A stretch of 13,800 nt of DNA, from contig DMER01000173.1 in NCBI GenBank assembly GCA_003451645.1, forward strand, positions 1 to 13,800. The letters run 5' to 3'. Position numbers and translations under genes: made by a program. Origin of the DNA: Alphaproteobacteria bacterium. GTDB taxonomy: Bacteria > Pseudomonadota > Alphaproteobacteria > Micropepsales > Micropepsaceae. Below are positions 1-6,419 of the stretch, piece by piece. Numbering within the stretch: the stretch's first letter is position 1; every line of letters begins with the position of its first letter. A model generated the notes under the pieces. The model searched no databases, was not told the DNA's origin, and saw nothing but the letters and a program-made list of their open reading frames with translations.

Positions 1-106
1 CTTCGCTATGATCACAGAGTAGAATAGCGGCGCGCTTGAAGTTAGAATCCATCATAAAAGGCTCTGCCAGAAGCACTTTTCCTTTTGTTACCTCATTACC
101 GACCAT
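1..106 (-). CDS. YqgE/AlgH family (UPF0301/DUF179) protein, N-terminal fragment
   Basis: This reading frame is cut by the window edge; only about 35 N-terminal residues are visible, starting at the ATG at 106-104. The visible segment reads GKVLLAEPFMMDSNFKRAAI and then LLCDHSE. This matches the family's hallmark start (G-K-L-L-I-A-E-P-F, then D-x-N-F-x-R-S-V-V-L-L-C-x-H). The biochemical role of the family is unresolved; AlgH was first described as a regulator of alginate in Pseudomonas. A TAA lies in frame just upstream, so the only other possible start is a GTG three codons earlier. There is no clear Shine-Dalgarno site, as is usual in Bacteroidetes. The 127-base AT-rich gap to the fabD stop holds no recognisable gene. 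Family assignment is fairly secure despite the short fragment. Confidence 0.72.
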   Translation of the reverse strand, partial: MVGNEVTKGKVLLAEPFMMDSNFKRAAILLCDHSE

Positions 107-233
107 ATTATACACCTGAGTTTAGATTTCAAACTAAATATCTACTCTTCATTTGAAAAAAGCAACCTTCCCTGATGTAATATTTGCGTCAATTTGCAAA
201 AAAAACTTGAATTTTTTGTGCGGATCTCCGGTT

Positions 234-1115
234 TCAAAGGCTCGAAGTATCGGCGTTGCGGTCCACTTTTTTCACAAAACTCTGCAATACCTTGCCGGTG
301 CCCCCTACTTCAATAAATGCCGTGATGCCATCTTGAAGCATATTGACCACCGTTTGTGTCCAGCGAACAGGCGCGGTCAGTTGCTCAATGAGATTTTGTT
401 TGATTGCTGCCGGATCGCGTTGGGGCAAAGCATTTACATTCTGATAGATCGGGCAGATCGGTTCGTGGATCGGTGTATTGGCTATTGCTGCGGCCAGTTC
501 ATCCTGTGCTGGTTGCATCAGGGGCGAATGAAAAGCGCCGCCTACCTCGAGCATAACGGCGCGCTTGGCACCTGCTGCAGTGAGCTTTGCGACTGCGATT
601 TCTATGCCTTTTATCGAGCCTGAGATGACCAATTGCCCGGGGCAGTTGTAGTTAGCAGGTACCACGACCGCTTCTTTTATCTCTGCGCAAATTTTTTCTA
701 CGATTTCATCTTCCAAGCCCAAAATGGCAGCCATGGTGCTTTCTACTGCCTCGCAGGCTTTTTGCATCGCCATAGCCCTTTGATACACCAGCCTCAAGCC
801 GTCTTCAAAGCTCATCGCCTGAGCCGCTACCAATGCTGAAAACTCGCCGAGCGAATGCCCCGCCACGGCATCTGGCTGAAAGGCAGTGCCCGCTAATGTT
901 GCTTTTACGATAGAATGCAGAAAAACAGCCGGTTGGGTGATTTTTGTCTGCTTCAGGTCTTCCATCGTACCATCAAACATAACATCTGTGATGCGATAGC
1001 CCAAAATCTCATTTGCTTGTTCGAATAGGTTTTTCGCCAGATCGCTACTTTCGTAAAGGTCTTTGCCCATGCCTTCAAATTGGGAAGCTTGCCCAGGAAA
1101 CAAATATGCTTTCAT
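234..1115 (-). CDS. fabD: Malonyl-CoA:ACP transacylase (FabD)
   Basis: This 293-aa protein moves the malonyl group from CoA to acyl carrier protein for cytosolic type II fatty acid synthesis. It has the FPGQ start (residues 6-9), the nucleophile serine in GHSLGE (Ser88), the arginine of YQRA (Arg113) that binds the malonyl carboxylate, the catalytic histidine in GAFHSPLM (His196), and a typical full length. The ORF stays open to 1190, but the extra 25 residues are not family-like, and MKAYLFPGQ is the usual N-terminus, so the ATG at 1115 is chosen. The sequence (YLFPGQASQFEGMGKDLYES, ANEILGYRITDVMF) is Bacteroidetes in style. Codons and spacers are AT-richer than in the genes beyond 1385. It probably belongs to a different organism from the rest of the window. 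Confidence 0.93.
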   Translation of the reverse strand: MKAYLFPGQASQFEGMGKDLYESSDLAKNLFEQANEILGYRITDVMFDGTMEDLKQTKITQPAVFLHSIVKATLAGTAFQPDAVAGHSLGEFSALVAAQAMSFEDGLRLVYQRAMAMQKACEAVESTMAAILGLEDEIVEKICAEIKEAVVVPANYNCPGQLVISGSIKGIEIAVAKLTAAGAKRAVMLEVGGAFHSPLMQPAQDELAAAIANTPIHEPICPIYQNVNALPQRDPAAIKQNLIEQLTAPVRWTQTVVNMLQDGITAFIEVGGTGKVLQSFVKKVDRNADTSSL

Positions 1116-1249
1116 ACTTTCCGTATTTTGTTGAATTACGAAGATTGACGATGGCGCTGATGTGCTAATTTGCTGCACATTTATAGCCAATAGTCAATCC
1201 GTGTTTTATTGAAATAAGTTTTATGTAAATTAAAAATTATTCAACTATG

Positions 1250-1870
1250 TCAGTGCAATTTATGCCCAATCAAGGTCAAAAACTCACTCCGGGTTTCCAC
1301 CCTTTGAAATTCGCCCGTAAAGGCAGAAGTAGTGGTGAGTGAATTTTGCTTTTGCACCCCGCGCATCATCATGCACATGTGCTGGGCCTCGATCACCACG
1401 GCGACGCCGCGGGGCTGCAGCACCTCCATCAGCGTCGTCGCGATCTGGGCGGTCATCTTCTCCTGCACCTGCATGCGCTTGGCATAGGCATCGAGCACGC
1501 GCGCGAGCTTGGAGATGCCGACGACGCGCCCCTCTGGCAGGTAGGCGACGTGCGCCTTGCCGATGATCGGGGCCAGATGGTGTTCGCAGTGCGACTCGAA
1601 GCGGATGTCGCGCAGCACGATCATCTCGTCGTAGCCTTCGACCTCTTCGAAGGTGCGCTTCAAATACTCTTCCGGGTCTTCCTTGTAGCCTTGGAACCAT
1701 TCCTCAAAGGCCTTGGCGACGCGCGAGGGCGTGTCGCGCAAGCCTTCGCGTCCCGGGTCGTCGCCAGCCCAGCGCAGCAAGACTTCGATCGCCCGTTCCG
1801 CTTCATCGCGCGAGGGGCGCAGGTCCGCATGCACGCTATGTTTTAGAGCTGTTTTCTTGGGGGCAGCCAT
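1250..1870 (-). CDS. folE: GTP cyclohydrolase I (FolE), apparently chimeric
   Basis: This 206-aa frame encodes GTP cyclohydrolase I, which converts GTP to 7,8-dihydroneopterin triphosphate and formate, the first step of folate/pterin synthesis. The zinc and catalytic residues are present: HCEHH (Cys95, His97, His98) and the second zinc cysteine in QHMCMMMRG (Cys166). The ATG at 1870 is chosen because AGGAGAAGGA lies just upstream and the preceding 28 codons are not conserved. Residues up to about 172 are GC-rich and alphaproteobacterial in style. The tail from Gln173 ([16 protein letters not shown], ending GHKLH) uses AT-rich codons and resembles Bacteroidetes FolE. Alphaproteobacterial enzymes usually continue with something like HKPGVSTTTSRFTG. 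The frame is intact, but it is likely a join of two homologous genes rather than one natural gene. The family call is near certain; the integrity of the gene is doubtful. Confidence 0.9.
   Translation of the reverse strand: MAAPKKTALKHSVHADLRPSRDEAERAIEVLLRWAGDDPGREGLRDTPSRVAKAFEEWFQGYKEDPEEYLKRTFEEVEGYDEMIVLRDIRFESHCEHHLAPIIGKAHVAYLPEGRVVGISKLARVLDAYAKRMQVQEKMTAQIATTLMEVLQPRGVAVVIEAQHMCMMMRGVQKQNSLTTTSAFTGEFQRVETRSEFLTLIGHKLH
1350..1385. other. Composition and taxon breakpoint inside folE
   Basis: G+C per 60-base line jumps from 28/60 (1261-1320) and 29/60 (1321-1380) to 44/60 (1381-1440). The protein style changes from Bacteroidetes to alphaproteobacterial at the same place. The segment encodes the nearly invariant HMCMMMRGV, so a stretch of about 25-30 identical bases shared by two unrelated genomes is plausible here. 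Such stretches can fuse contigs in short-read assembly. A natural recombination event is the alternative. Confidence 0.75.
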
Positions 1871-2051
1871 CTCAATATTCCTTCTCCTGTGGGGCAATGC
1901 GCATAAGTGCAACCCTACAGGAACCACCCCAAATGTGGGGTCACAGTTTCTCACGATTGAGCGAAGTACTTACGCACGCCGCTCACAAACGGATCAGCGC
2001 ACGGCCCGAGGCCGGCCTGACCCTCTGCGTACGGATGTTTTTGCGCGGCGC

Positions 2052-3083
2052 CTATTCCGGCTTGAGAACGATGGCCGGTTGCGCCTTCGGCTTTTGCAGC
2101 ACGGCCGCCGCGGGATCGGGCAGGATCGCTGGCATCGCCGCACCCGCGCTCGCCGCTGCTTGCGCCGCAAGGCCGCCATTGGCGTTCAGTGCCGCCTCAA
2201 TGCTTTCGGCGAACCAGCGTGTCGCCGTCTTGGCGACTGCGGCATCGATTTGCGGTTTGGCCTGCAGGAATTGCGCACCTGCGTCCGATGTCATGAACAC
2301 GGCTAGTTTGCGCAAGTCGTCCTTGGTGAAGGCAGCCGCGTAATGAACCGCCGCCGAGCCCTTCCACTGCGTGCTATTCGCCGCCACCGCATCCAGCACT
2401 TCTTTTGCGACGGCCGCCTTTTCCACAGCCTTGATCGCGCTGGCGGCGATCAGCGCCTTAGCGGCAGAGTTCGCCGCAGGGGCCGCGATCGCGCGCACGG
2501 TCTCGGCCCGCACGCCGCCCGCGTCGACATAGGCACGCGCTTGCGAGATATGCGCGGCGGGCAGAGAGGCCGACTGTTCCTTCTTCGCCTCGCGCATCAC
2601 CGTGCAATCGCCCAGCACCAAGCGGGCTGCGAGCGCGATCGCCGTCTTGCGATCCTTCGCGACAGAGCGCAGCCGCTCCGCGCCGTCCTCAAGGCACACC
2701 TCGGCCTGCTCCTGCACTTCTTCGCGCCAGCGCAAATCAGCCAGCGCGATACGCTGACCGGTGCTTGTCGCCGCAAAGGAGGCAAGGCTCGTCATATGGT
2801 CCGCGCTCATCAATGGCGCGATGGCCATCGCCGCGTCGTGATGAAACTGGGGCAGCTTTGCCGTGACCTTTTGCAGGATGTGCGTCACATCCTTGCCCGA
2901 CGCTGCGGTTTGCTCGATCCTCTGCTCGATATAGGGCTGCATCTGCCGCGAGCTGTACTGGGCTTCAATGTATTTTCGAGCGGTCGCCATGGTCGCGTCA
3001 GGCTTCGGCGCCTCGGCCGCAGCAGCGACGCATACGCCTGTTGCAAATCCCGCAATGGCAATAACAAAAATGGCACGGTTCAT
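2052..3083 (-). CDS. Secreted alanine-rich protein with two DUF2059-like segments
   Basis: This 343-aa protein begins with a clear Sec signal peptide (MNRAIFVIAIAGFATGVCVA, cleavage probably near AAA-EAP, residues 20-25), so it is probably periplasmic. The ATG at 3083 is preceded by GGGGAGA at good spacing; the 27 upstream codons in frame are not signal-like and are rejected. Two segments resemble the DUF2059 core of helix, Asp/Glu-rich turn, then F-x-x-S-x-x-G-x-x-F/I. They are residues 80-118 (FHHDAAMAIAPLMSADHM, then LASFAATSTGQRIA) and 246-284 (VHYAAAFTKDDLRKLAVF, then MTSDAGAQFLQ). Three cysteines lie at 18, 130 and 160; the first is in the signal peptide. The last 40 residues are Ala/Pro-rich and probably disordered. 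The function of DUF2059 proteins is unknown. The family call rests on pattern only. The gene stands 181 bases before folE and is probably transcribed separately. Confidence 0.7.
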   Translation of the reverse strand: MNRAIFVIAIAGFATGVCVAAAAEAPKPDATMATARKYIEAQYSSRQMQPYIEQRIEQTAASGKDVTHILQKVTAKLPQFHHDAAMAIAPLMSADHMTSLASFAATSTGQRIALADLRWREEVQEQAEVCLEDGAERLRSVAKDRKTAIALAARLVLGDCTVMREAKKEQSASLPAAHISQARAYVDAGGVRAETVRAIAAPAANSAAKALIAASAIKAVEKAAVAKEVLDAVAANSTQWKGSAAVHYAAAFTKDDLRKLAVFMTSDAGAQFLQAKPQIDAAVAKTATRWFAESIEAALNANGGLAAQAAASAGAAMPAILPDPAAAVLQKPKAQPAIVLKPE

Positions 3084-3256
3084 GGGATATCTCTCCCCTT
3101 GCCCACTATCCCGAGGACAGACTAACCCCGACGCGCTCCCTTTTGCCACATTAATCAAACGCAATTCTGTTGTTCAGCAATCGTTCAGCCTTGCTTGCTG
3201 CGAATATGTCACAATCAGCAGGGGAAATGATGCCTCCACCGCACAGGAGGTGCCGA

Positions 3257-3778
3257 TCACGGCGCCTTTTTCAATTTGAGTTCGGCTTGGCGGGCGATTT
3301 TGCCGTCCTCAAAGCGCGTGAATTTCGAGTCCATGTCGGTCGCTGTGGTGAGAGTGCGCTCATAGACCTGCATGGTCCACTTGCCCTCGTCCGACAGCAT
3401 AAACTGAGAAATCTTGAGCGTCTTGCCCGTAATCACCGCCCACACGGCCTTCTTGCCTTTGGTCGGGTCGCCGGAGTCCGCGCCGTGAAACACGGTTGGC
3501 TTGGCCGTGCCGCGAAAGGTCAGGCTTGTCGCTTTGACAACCGATTGGGACTGGTCATCCTTCTCGGTCCGCATGGTGGACCAGCTGATCTTGAACCCAT
3601 CCTGCGCCTTGCTGATCTCGACATCCGTGTCGCGAGATTGTGTTTCCGCGCCGTCGACCTTGGCCGCCCCTGAGCCAACCCATTGGCCAAAGAAGTCCGC
3701 CAGGGCCGCATTACTCGCCAAAGCCGTCTGCGCGCCGGCAAGGCTCGCGATCATCGCAATCCAAACAAATGCGCGCAT
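3257..3778 (-). CDS. Secreted protein of unknown function, paralogue of the next gene upstream
   Basis: A 173-aa protein with an N-terminal Sec signal peptide (hydrophobic residues 4-16, likely cleaved after ALAS, residue 22), so it is periplasmic or outer-membrane associated. The mature part starts LADFFGQWVGSGA. It continues with alternating hydrophobic residues suggesting a small beta-barrel or sandwich (FKISWSTM, SLTFRG, VWAVITGKTLKISQF, WTMQVYERTLT, KFTRFEDG). Nearly every landmark recurs in the C-terminal half of the protein encoded at 3859-4680, so the two are paralogues. The ATG at 3778 has a modest GGGG upstream. I do not recognise a named family; the fold might resemble lipocalin-like or fatty-acid-binding barrels, but that is a guess. 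An 80-base gap with a perfect inverted repeat separates it from its paralogue. Confidence 0.72.
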   Translation of the reverse strand: MRAFVWIAMIASLAGAQTALASNAALADFFGQWVGSGAAKVDGAETQSRDTDVEISKAQDGFKISWSTMRTEKDDQSQSVVKATSLTFRGTAKPTVFHGADSGDPTKGKKAVWAVITGKTLKISQFMLSDEGKWTMQVYERTLTTATDMDSKFTRFEDGKIARQAELKLKKAP

Positions 3779-3834
3779 GTTGCACCCCTGTGCTGTCGGA
3801 CGTTATTCAAAAGACTGCCATAGCCGGTGCGCGG

Positions 3835-3855
3835 TTTGCAATTCGGAATTGCAAA
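3835..3855. promoter_or_regulatory. Near-perfect inverted repeat between the two paralogues
   Basis: TTTGCAATT (3835-3843) and AATTGCAAA (3847-3855) are exact reverse complements around CGG. The hairpin begins three bases after the stop codon of the upstream gene. On the minus strand no U-run follows, so it is a poor classical terminator. It could be an mRNA-processing or stabilising hairpin, or a dimeric repressor site for the downstream gene. Confidence 0.45.
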
Positions 3856-3858
3856 GAC

Positions 3859-4680
3859 TTACCAGAGTGTTCCCGGACCCTTGGCCAGCGTGAGGGTCAC
3901 TTTACGCACCACCACGCCGTTCTCTGTCCGCGTAAAGAGCACGTCCATCCCGCCATCCGTCAGCGTGCGCTCATAGCGTTGGACCGAGGGAATGCCCTGC
4001 TCGTTGCGCTCGGTCTTGAGGACCACTAGCGTCCGGCCCTCGATCCAGGCCTTGGCGTCCGGCGCAGGTTCGCCCGGCTCCTGCGCAACCGCCACAAATT
4101 GGTTCATCTGCGGTCCAGGCCTGAAGGTCAGTTTCTGTTCCGTTGCCTTAACAGGCAAGGGCTTAAAGTTCGGTCCCAGTTTCACTGTGGCCCAGCGCAA
4201 AGTAAATTCCGATGCGCTCCCGGTGATCTCCACCTGGCTCATGCGCTGCGCGACCTTTTCGCTGCCATTGGCCAAAGCGACCTCGGCACCGGAGCCCAAA
4301 TAACGCCCGGAAAAGTCGGAGATTGCAACGGCTGCGCCTGCCTGTTGGCTCGCGGTCAAGGTGTTGCTGGTGTTGGGGACGCCCAAAGCCACTGGCATGC
4401 TGCGCGCCGCCGCGGTGAAGGTTTCGCCCGCAGCTTGGCCAACCGTGGCCGCCATCGCGGGCGCATAGGGCTCATCACTTGGATCGATCGCGGCCGAGGC
4501 GCCAATGGGCTTCAATTGTGGGCGCGCAGACCAGGTTCCGGATGGTTTGATTTCGAGCCGCGGCGAGGCCTGGCCCGGCAGGGTATGCGTGACCGCTTGT
4601 GCGGCCGCAGGCGTGGCAGCACTGGCTGCAGCCATCATTACAGCAGCAGCTGTCCCAAATATTGTCGGTCTTACGTTCAT
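3859..4680 (-). CDS. Secreted protein of unknown function with extra N-terminal region, paralogue of downstream gene
   Basis: A 273-aa protein with a signal peptide (residues 1-28, AAAVMMAAASAATPAAAQA, cleavage near AQA). A low-complexity Ala/Pro/Thr-rich linker follows (about 30-115), then a C-terminal domain (about 119-270) homologous to the 173-aa neighbour. Shared landmarks, in order, are DF-x-G-x-x-x-GSGA, VEI, F-x-x-x-W-x-T, LTFR, a G-x-TL turn, YERTLT, a Met-Asp pair, and FTR-x-E-(N/D)G with a basic C-terminal strand. AAGGAG stands nine bases before the ATG at 4680 and six before an adjacent GTG at 4683; the ATG is preferred. It is the first gene of the minus-strand pair and reads away from the glycosyltransferase. 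No catalytic motif is visible, so a structural, chaperone-like or ligand-binding role is only a guess. Confidence 0.72.
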   Translation of the reverse strand: MNVRPTIFGTAAAVMMAAASAATPAAAQAVTHTLPGQASPRLEIKPSGTWSARPQLKPIGASAAIDPSDEPYAPAMAATVGQAAGETFTAAARSMPVALGVPNTSNTLTASQQAGAAVAISDFSGRYLGSGAEVALANGSEKVAQRMSQVEITGSASEFTLRWATVKLGPNFKPLPVKATEQKLTFRPGPQMNQFVAVAQEPGEPAPDAKAWIEGRTLVVLKTERNEQGIPSVQRYERTLTDGGMDVLFTRTENGVVVRKVTLTLAKGPGTLW

Positions 4681-5070
4681 CACGCATCGCTCCTTGCATT
4701 CGCGTCCGCTGTGGCATGAGGGCCAGGGGGCAGCGGCCGGTGTTGCGGCACAGCGGCTCTGCGCGTCGCCGGAGCGCCCGGCAGGGGCAGGTCTGTGCCA
4801 ATTCAGCGGCTATGGCACCCGGGGAGCAAGGCCCATGCCGCTTTAGACCGCCTGATTAAACCATGTTCAAGGTCCCGGACAAGGAGAAACAAAGCCAGGG
4901 CCAGGGGGGGCAAACCCAAGCGCGCGCCTCGCCCCTCAGGGGGCACTCCCCCGCCTCGCAGCGGTGGGAGATCTTTGATAGAGGCACCGCTGCCGAAAAT
5001 GGTGGCGAGTATCATCACTTGTGCTACCCGTAACGAGTACCAACCCAATCTCCCCGCCCACCTGCTCCCC
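4681..5070. other. Divergent intergenic region without a convincing gene
   Basis: About 390 bases lie between two divergently read genes. Open frames run through it on both strands, but they are Arg/Pro-rich, lack ribosome sites and look like by-products of high G+C. It must hold the promoters of the secreted-protein gene and of the glycosyltransferase, but I see no convincing -35/-10 pair. Its main structure is the double hairpin at 4931-4970. Confidence 0.6.
4931..4970 (+). repeat. Double-hairpin palindromic repeat, divergent member
   Basis: The first hairpin pairs GCCCC (4931-4935) with GGGGC (4940-4944) around TCAG. After an A, the second pairs CTCCCCCGC (4946-4954) with GCGGTGGGAG (4961-4970) around CTCGCA, with one bulged base. 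The plan of small variable hairpin, then a spacer of one or two bases, then a C-run/G-run hairpin with a CCGC/GCGG top is the same as in the repeat at 12365-12410. It may therefore belong to the same or a related family of extragenic palindromes. Similarity is by eye only. Confidence 0.45.
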
Positions 5071-6183
5071 ATGAAGATCATCATCGCTGAGCCCATGCTT
5101 CGCCGTCGCGGTGGTCATCCCTTCGACCATGCCATCCGGCTGGCGCGGGAGTTTTCCAGGCGCGGCCACACCGTCGAGACTCACGCCTACCGAAACCTCG
5201 AGGATGACGTCGCGCGTGATTTCGCTGCGGAAGGGCTCAGCCTCCACCGCACTTTTGCCTGCCACCCCTTCATCAAGGTCGACGGACCAGCCGGCAAGCC
5301 GCAATGGCAGTATCATGTTGAGGATGTCCGCGCCGTCTTGCCATCCCTTGCTGATGCGGACTTTATCTATTGGCAGTCGCTCACCCCTGAGCAGGCTTAC
5401 GCTCTGGCTCTTGACCCGCCGCAGATGCGCGGTGCCGGCATGATTGATGGCCATTTCGCCCGCGCTGACTTGGACGGCGCCAAAATCATGGCCACCGCCT
5501 TGGCCATGCTCCGCGGCAAGCGCCACCAGTTGGCCTTTGGCGTGTTCGATGTCGAGGTTGCCAAGGCTTGCCGCGAAGTAATTGGCGACACGCCCATGGG
5601 TTTTCTGCCTGACCCGATCGATGTAGTGCCCGATACCAATCCGCCGCGCACCGTTTTGCGGCGGCTCGGCTTCTTCGGTCATCAGCGTCCGGAGCGGGGC
5701 GGCGACATCCTCTTGGCCTTGGCCGCCAATCTGCTGAAAAAAGGCTATGAGGTTGTCCTGCAGAATAGTTCGCAGATCATCAATCCTGGCTTCCAGCACC
5801 CCAATTTGATCCTTGAGGGCTTCGTGCCTGACGTTGCTGCAGCCATGCAGGGCTGCGATGCGCTGGTCTGGCCCAGCAATCCGCAGCGCTACCGCCGCCG
5901 CGGGTCCGGCATTGTCCCGATCGCCATTGCCTGCGGTTTGCCTGTCGTGATGCCGCGCGACTGCGTGCCGGGCCGGGTTTTGGCGCGCTCGGGCGCCGGT
6001 GTCTTGTACGACCGGAACGAAATGGGCGCCATTCTGCAATCCGTTGATTTGTTGGCGCAGAACTTTGCTGCCATAAACGCTGCGGCCCGGACCAAGGCGC
6101 TTGCTTGGTCTCAGATGCACACTTGCGCTGCCTTGGCCGATGCGCTTCTGGCGCCTTCGCTGCCGCCCTTGCCGCACAGCTGA
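5071..6183 (+). CDS. GT-B fold glycosyltransferase (family 4-like)
   Basis: A 370-aa protein with the two-domain GT-B plan of sugar transferases that use nucleotide sugars. The N-terminal Rossmann-like half (1-180) begins KIIIAEPMLRRRGGHPFDHA and continues with EFSRRGHTVETHA. The C-terminal half (about 195-350) contains LGFFGHQRPERGGDILLALA, ILEGFVPDVAAAMQGCDALV and SGIVPIAIACGLPVVMPRD. The usual E-x7-E motif at this last site is degenerate: the first Glu is replaced in the RRRGSG stretch and the second falls on IAIA, so substrate and activity are uncertain. The start at 5071 is set by homology; it has no clear ribosome site. An ATG at 4999 is in frame and would add a 24-residue, unconvincing extension. 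Codons end in T more often than in the neighbours (CTT, GCT, GAT), which hints at transfer. It stands alone on the plus strand, convergent with the fatty-acid cluster. Confidence 0.8.
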   Translation: MKIIIAEPMLRRRGGHPFDHAIRLAREFSRRGHTVETHAYRNLEDDVARDFAAEGLSLHRTFACHPFIKVDGPAGKPQWQYHVEDVRAVLPSLADADFIYWQSLTPEQAYALALDPPQMRGAGMIDGHFARADLDGAKIMATALAMLRGKRHQLAFGVFDVEVAKACREVIGDTPMGFLPDPIDVVPDTNPPRTVLRRLGFFGHQRPERGGDILLALAANLLKKGYEVVLQNSSQIINPGFQHPNLILEGFVPDVAAAMQGCDALVWPSNPQRYRRRGSGIVPIAIACGLPVVMPRDCVPGRVLARSGAGVLYDRNEMGAILQSVDLLAQNFAAINAAARTKALAWSQMHTCAALADALLAPSLPPLPHS

Positions 6184-6200
6184 GCCCAGGCAGGTTGCAA

Positions 6201-6292
6201 ATCTGTTTCCATCTGTTTCGCTGTGTGTCGCGGTGTTACGTTTTGTTTCGCCCTGTTACCTTTTGTTACGTGGGCGGACGATCCGTGGGCGG
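6201..6292. repeat. Short degenerate direct repeats after the glycosyltransferase
   Basis: ATCTGTTTCC and ATCTGTTTCG are adjacent (6201-6220). Two 20-base units beginning TGTTAC(G/C)TTTTGTT(T/A)CG follow (6234-6253 and 6254-6273). CGTGGGCGG then occurs twice (6269-6277 and 6284-6292). The T-rich stretch contrasts with the GC-rich surroundings. There is no gene here; it is probably decayed repeat material. Confidence 0.4.
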
Positions 6293-6362
6293 TTGAATTT
6301 TGGCTATTTTCCCGGACTTATGGGATATGGGCATTGGAGCGTGCCGCTGCAAGACCGCCCAG

Positions 6363-6403
6363 AAAAAAGGGGCGGCCGTGAGGCCACCCCTTTCCGTTTT
6401 TTG
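6363..6403. terminator. Bidirectional rho-independent terminator
   Basis: AAAGGGG-C-GGCC (6366-6377) pairs with GGCC-A-CCCCTTT (6382-6393) around the loop GTGA: 11 base pairs and one mismatch. Read on the minus strand, the stem runs into TTTTTT, a textbook terminator for the multifunctional beta-oxidation gene that ends at 6420. Read on the plus strand, CCGTTTTTT follows, so it can also stop transcripts from the glycosyltransferase. Confidence 0.88.
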
Positions 6404-6419
6404 GCTCAATCCTTGAGGA

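Noticed and set aside
107-233. Possible Bacteroidetes-type promoter (a TTTG-containing -7 box) upstream of the YqgE/AlgH fragment.
   Set aside because: The TAGTTTG found has the wrong spacing for the TAnnTTTG consensus, and such strings occur by chance in AT-rich DNA.
1116-1190. N-terminal extension of FabD by 25 codons.
   Set aside because: FabD proteins start at the strand leading to FPGQ; the extra residues are Ser/Gln-rich and not conserved.
1926-1941. Hairpin ACCCC/GGGGT between folE and the DUF2059-like gene.
   Set aside because: Only five base pairs with no following U-run in either direction; too weak to call a terminator.
3233-3250. CCTCC/GGAGG hairpin downstream of the 173-aa secreted protein, reminiscent of the palindromic repeat.
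   Set aside because: Short stem with an eight-base loop and no U-run; the resemblance to copies A-C is too slight to include it in the family.
4795-5070. In-frame upstream extension of the glycosyltransferase (92 codons).
   Set aside because: It is Arg/Pro/Gly-rich, crosses the double-hairpin repeat, has no ribosome site, and the family starts at the KIIIAEPM segment.
4803-5096. A 97-codon minus-strand frame across the divergent intergenic region.
   Set aside because: Its middle is the translated palindromic repeat, and it overlaps the start of the glycosyltransferase; there is no ribosome site or homology that I recognise.
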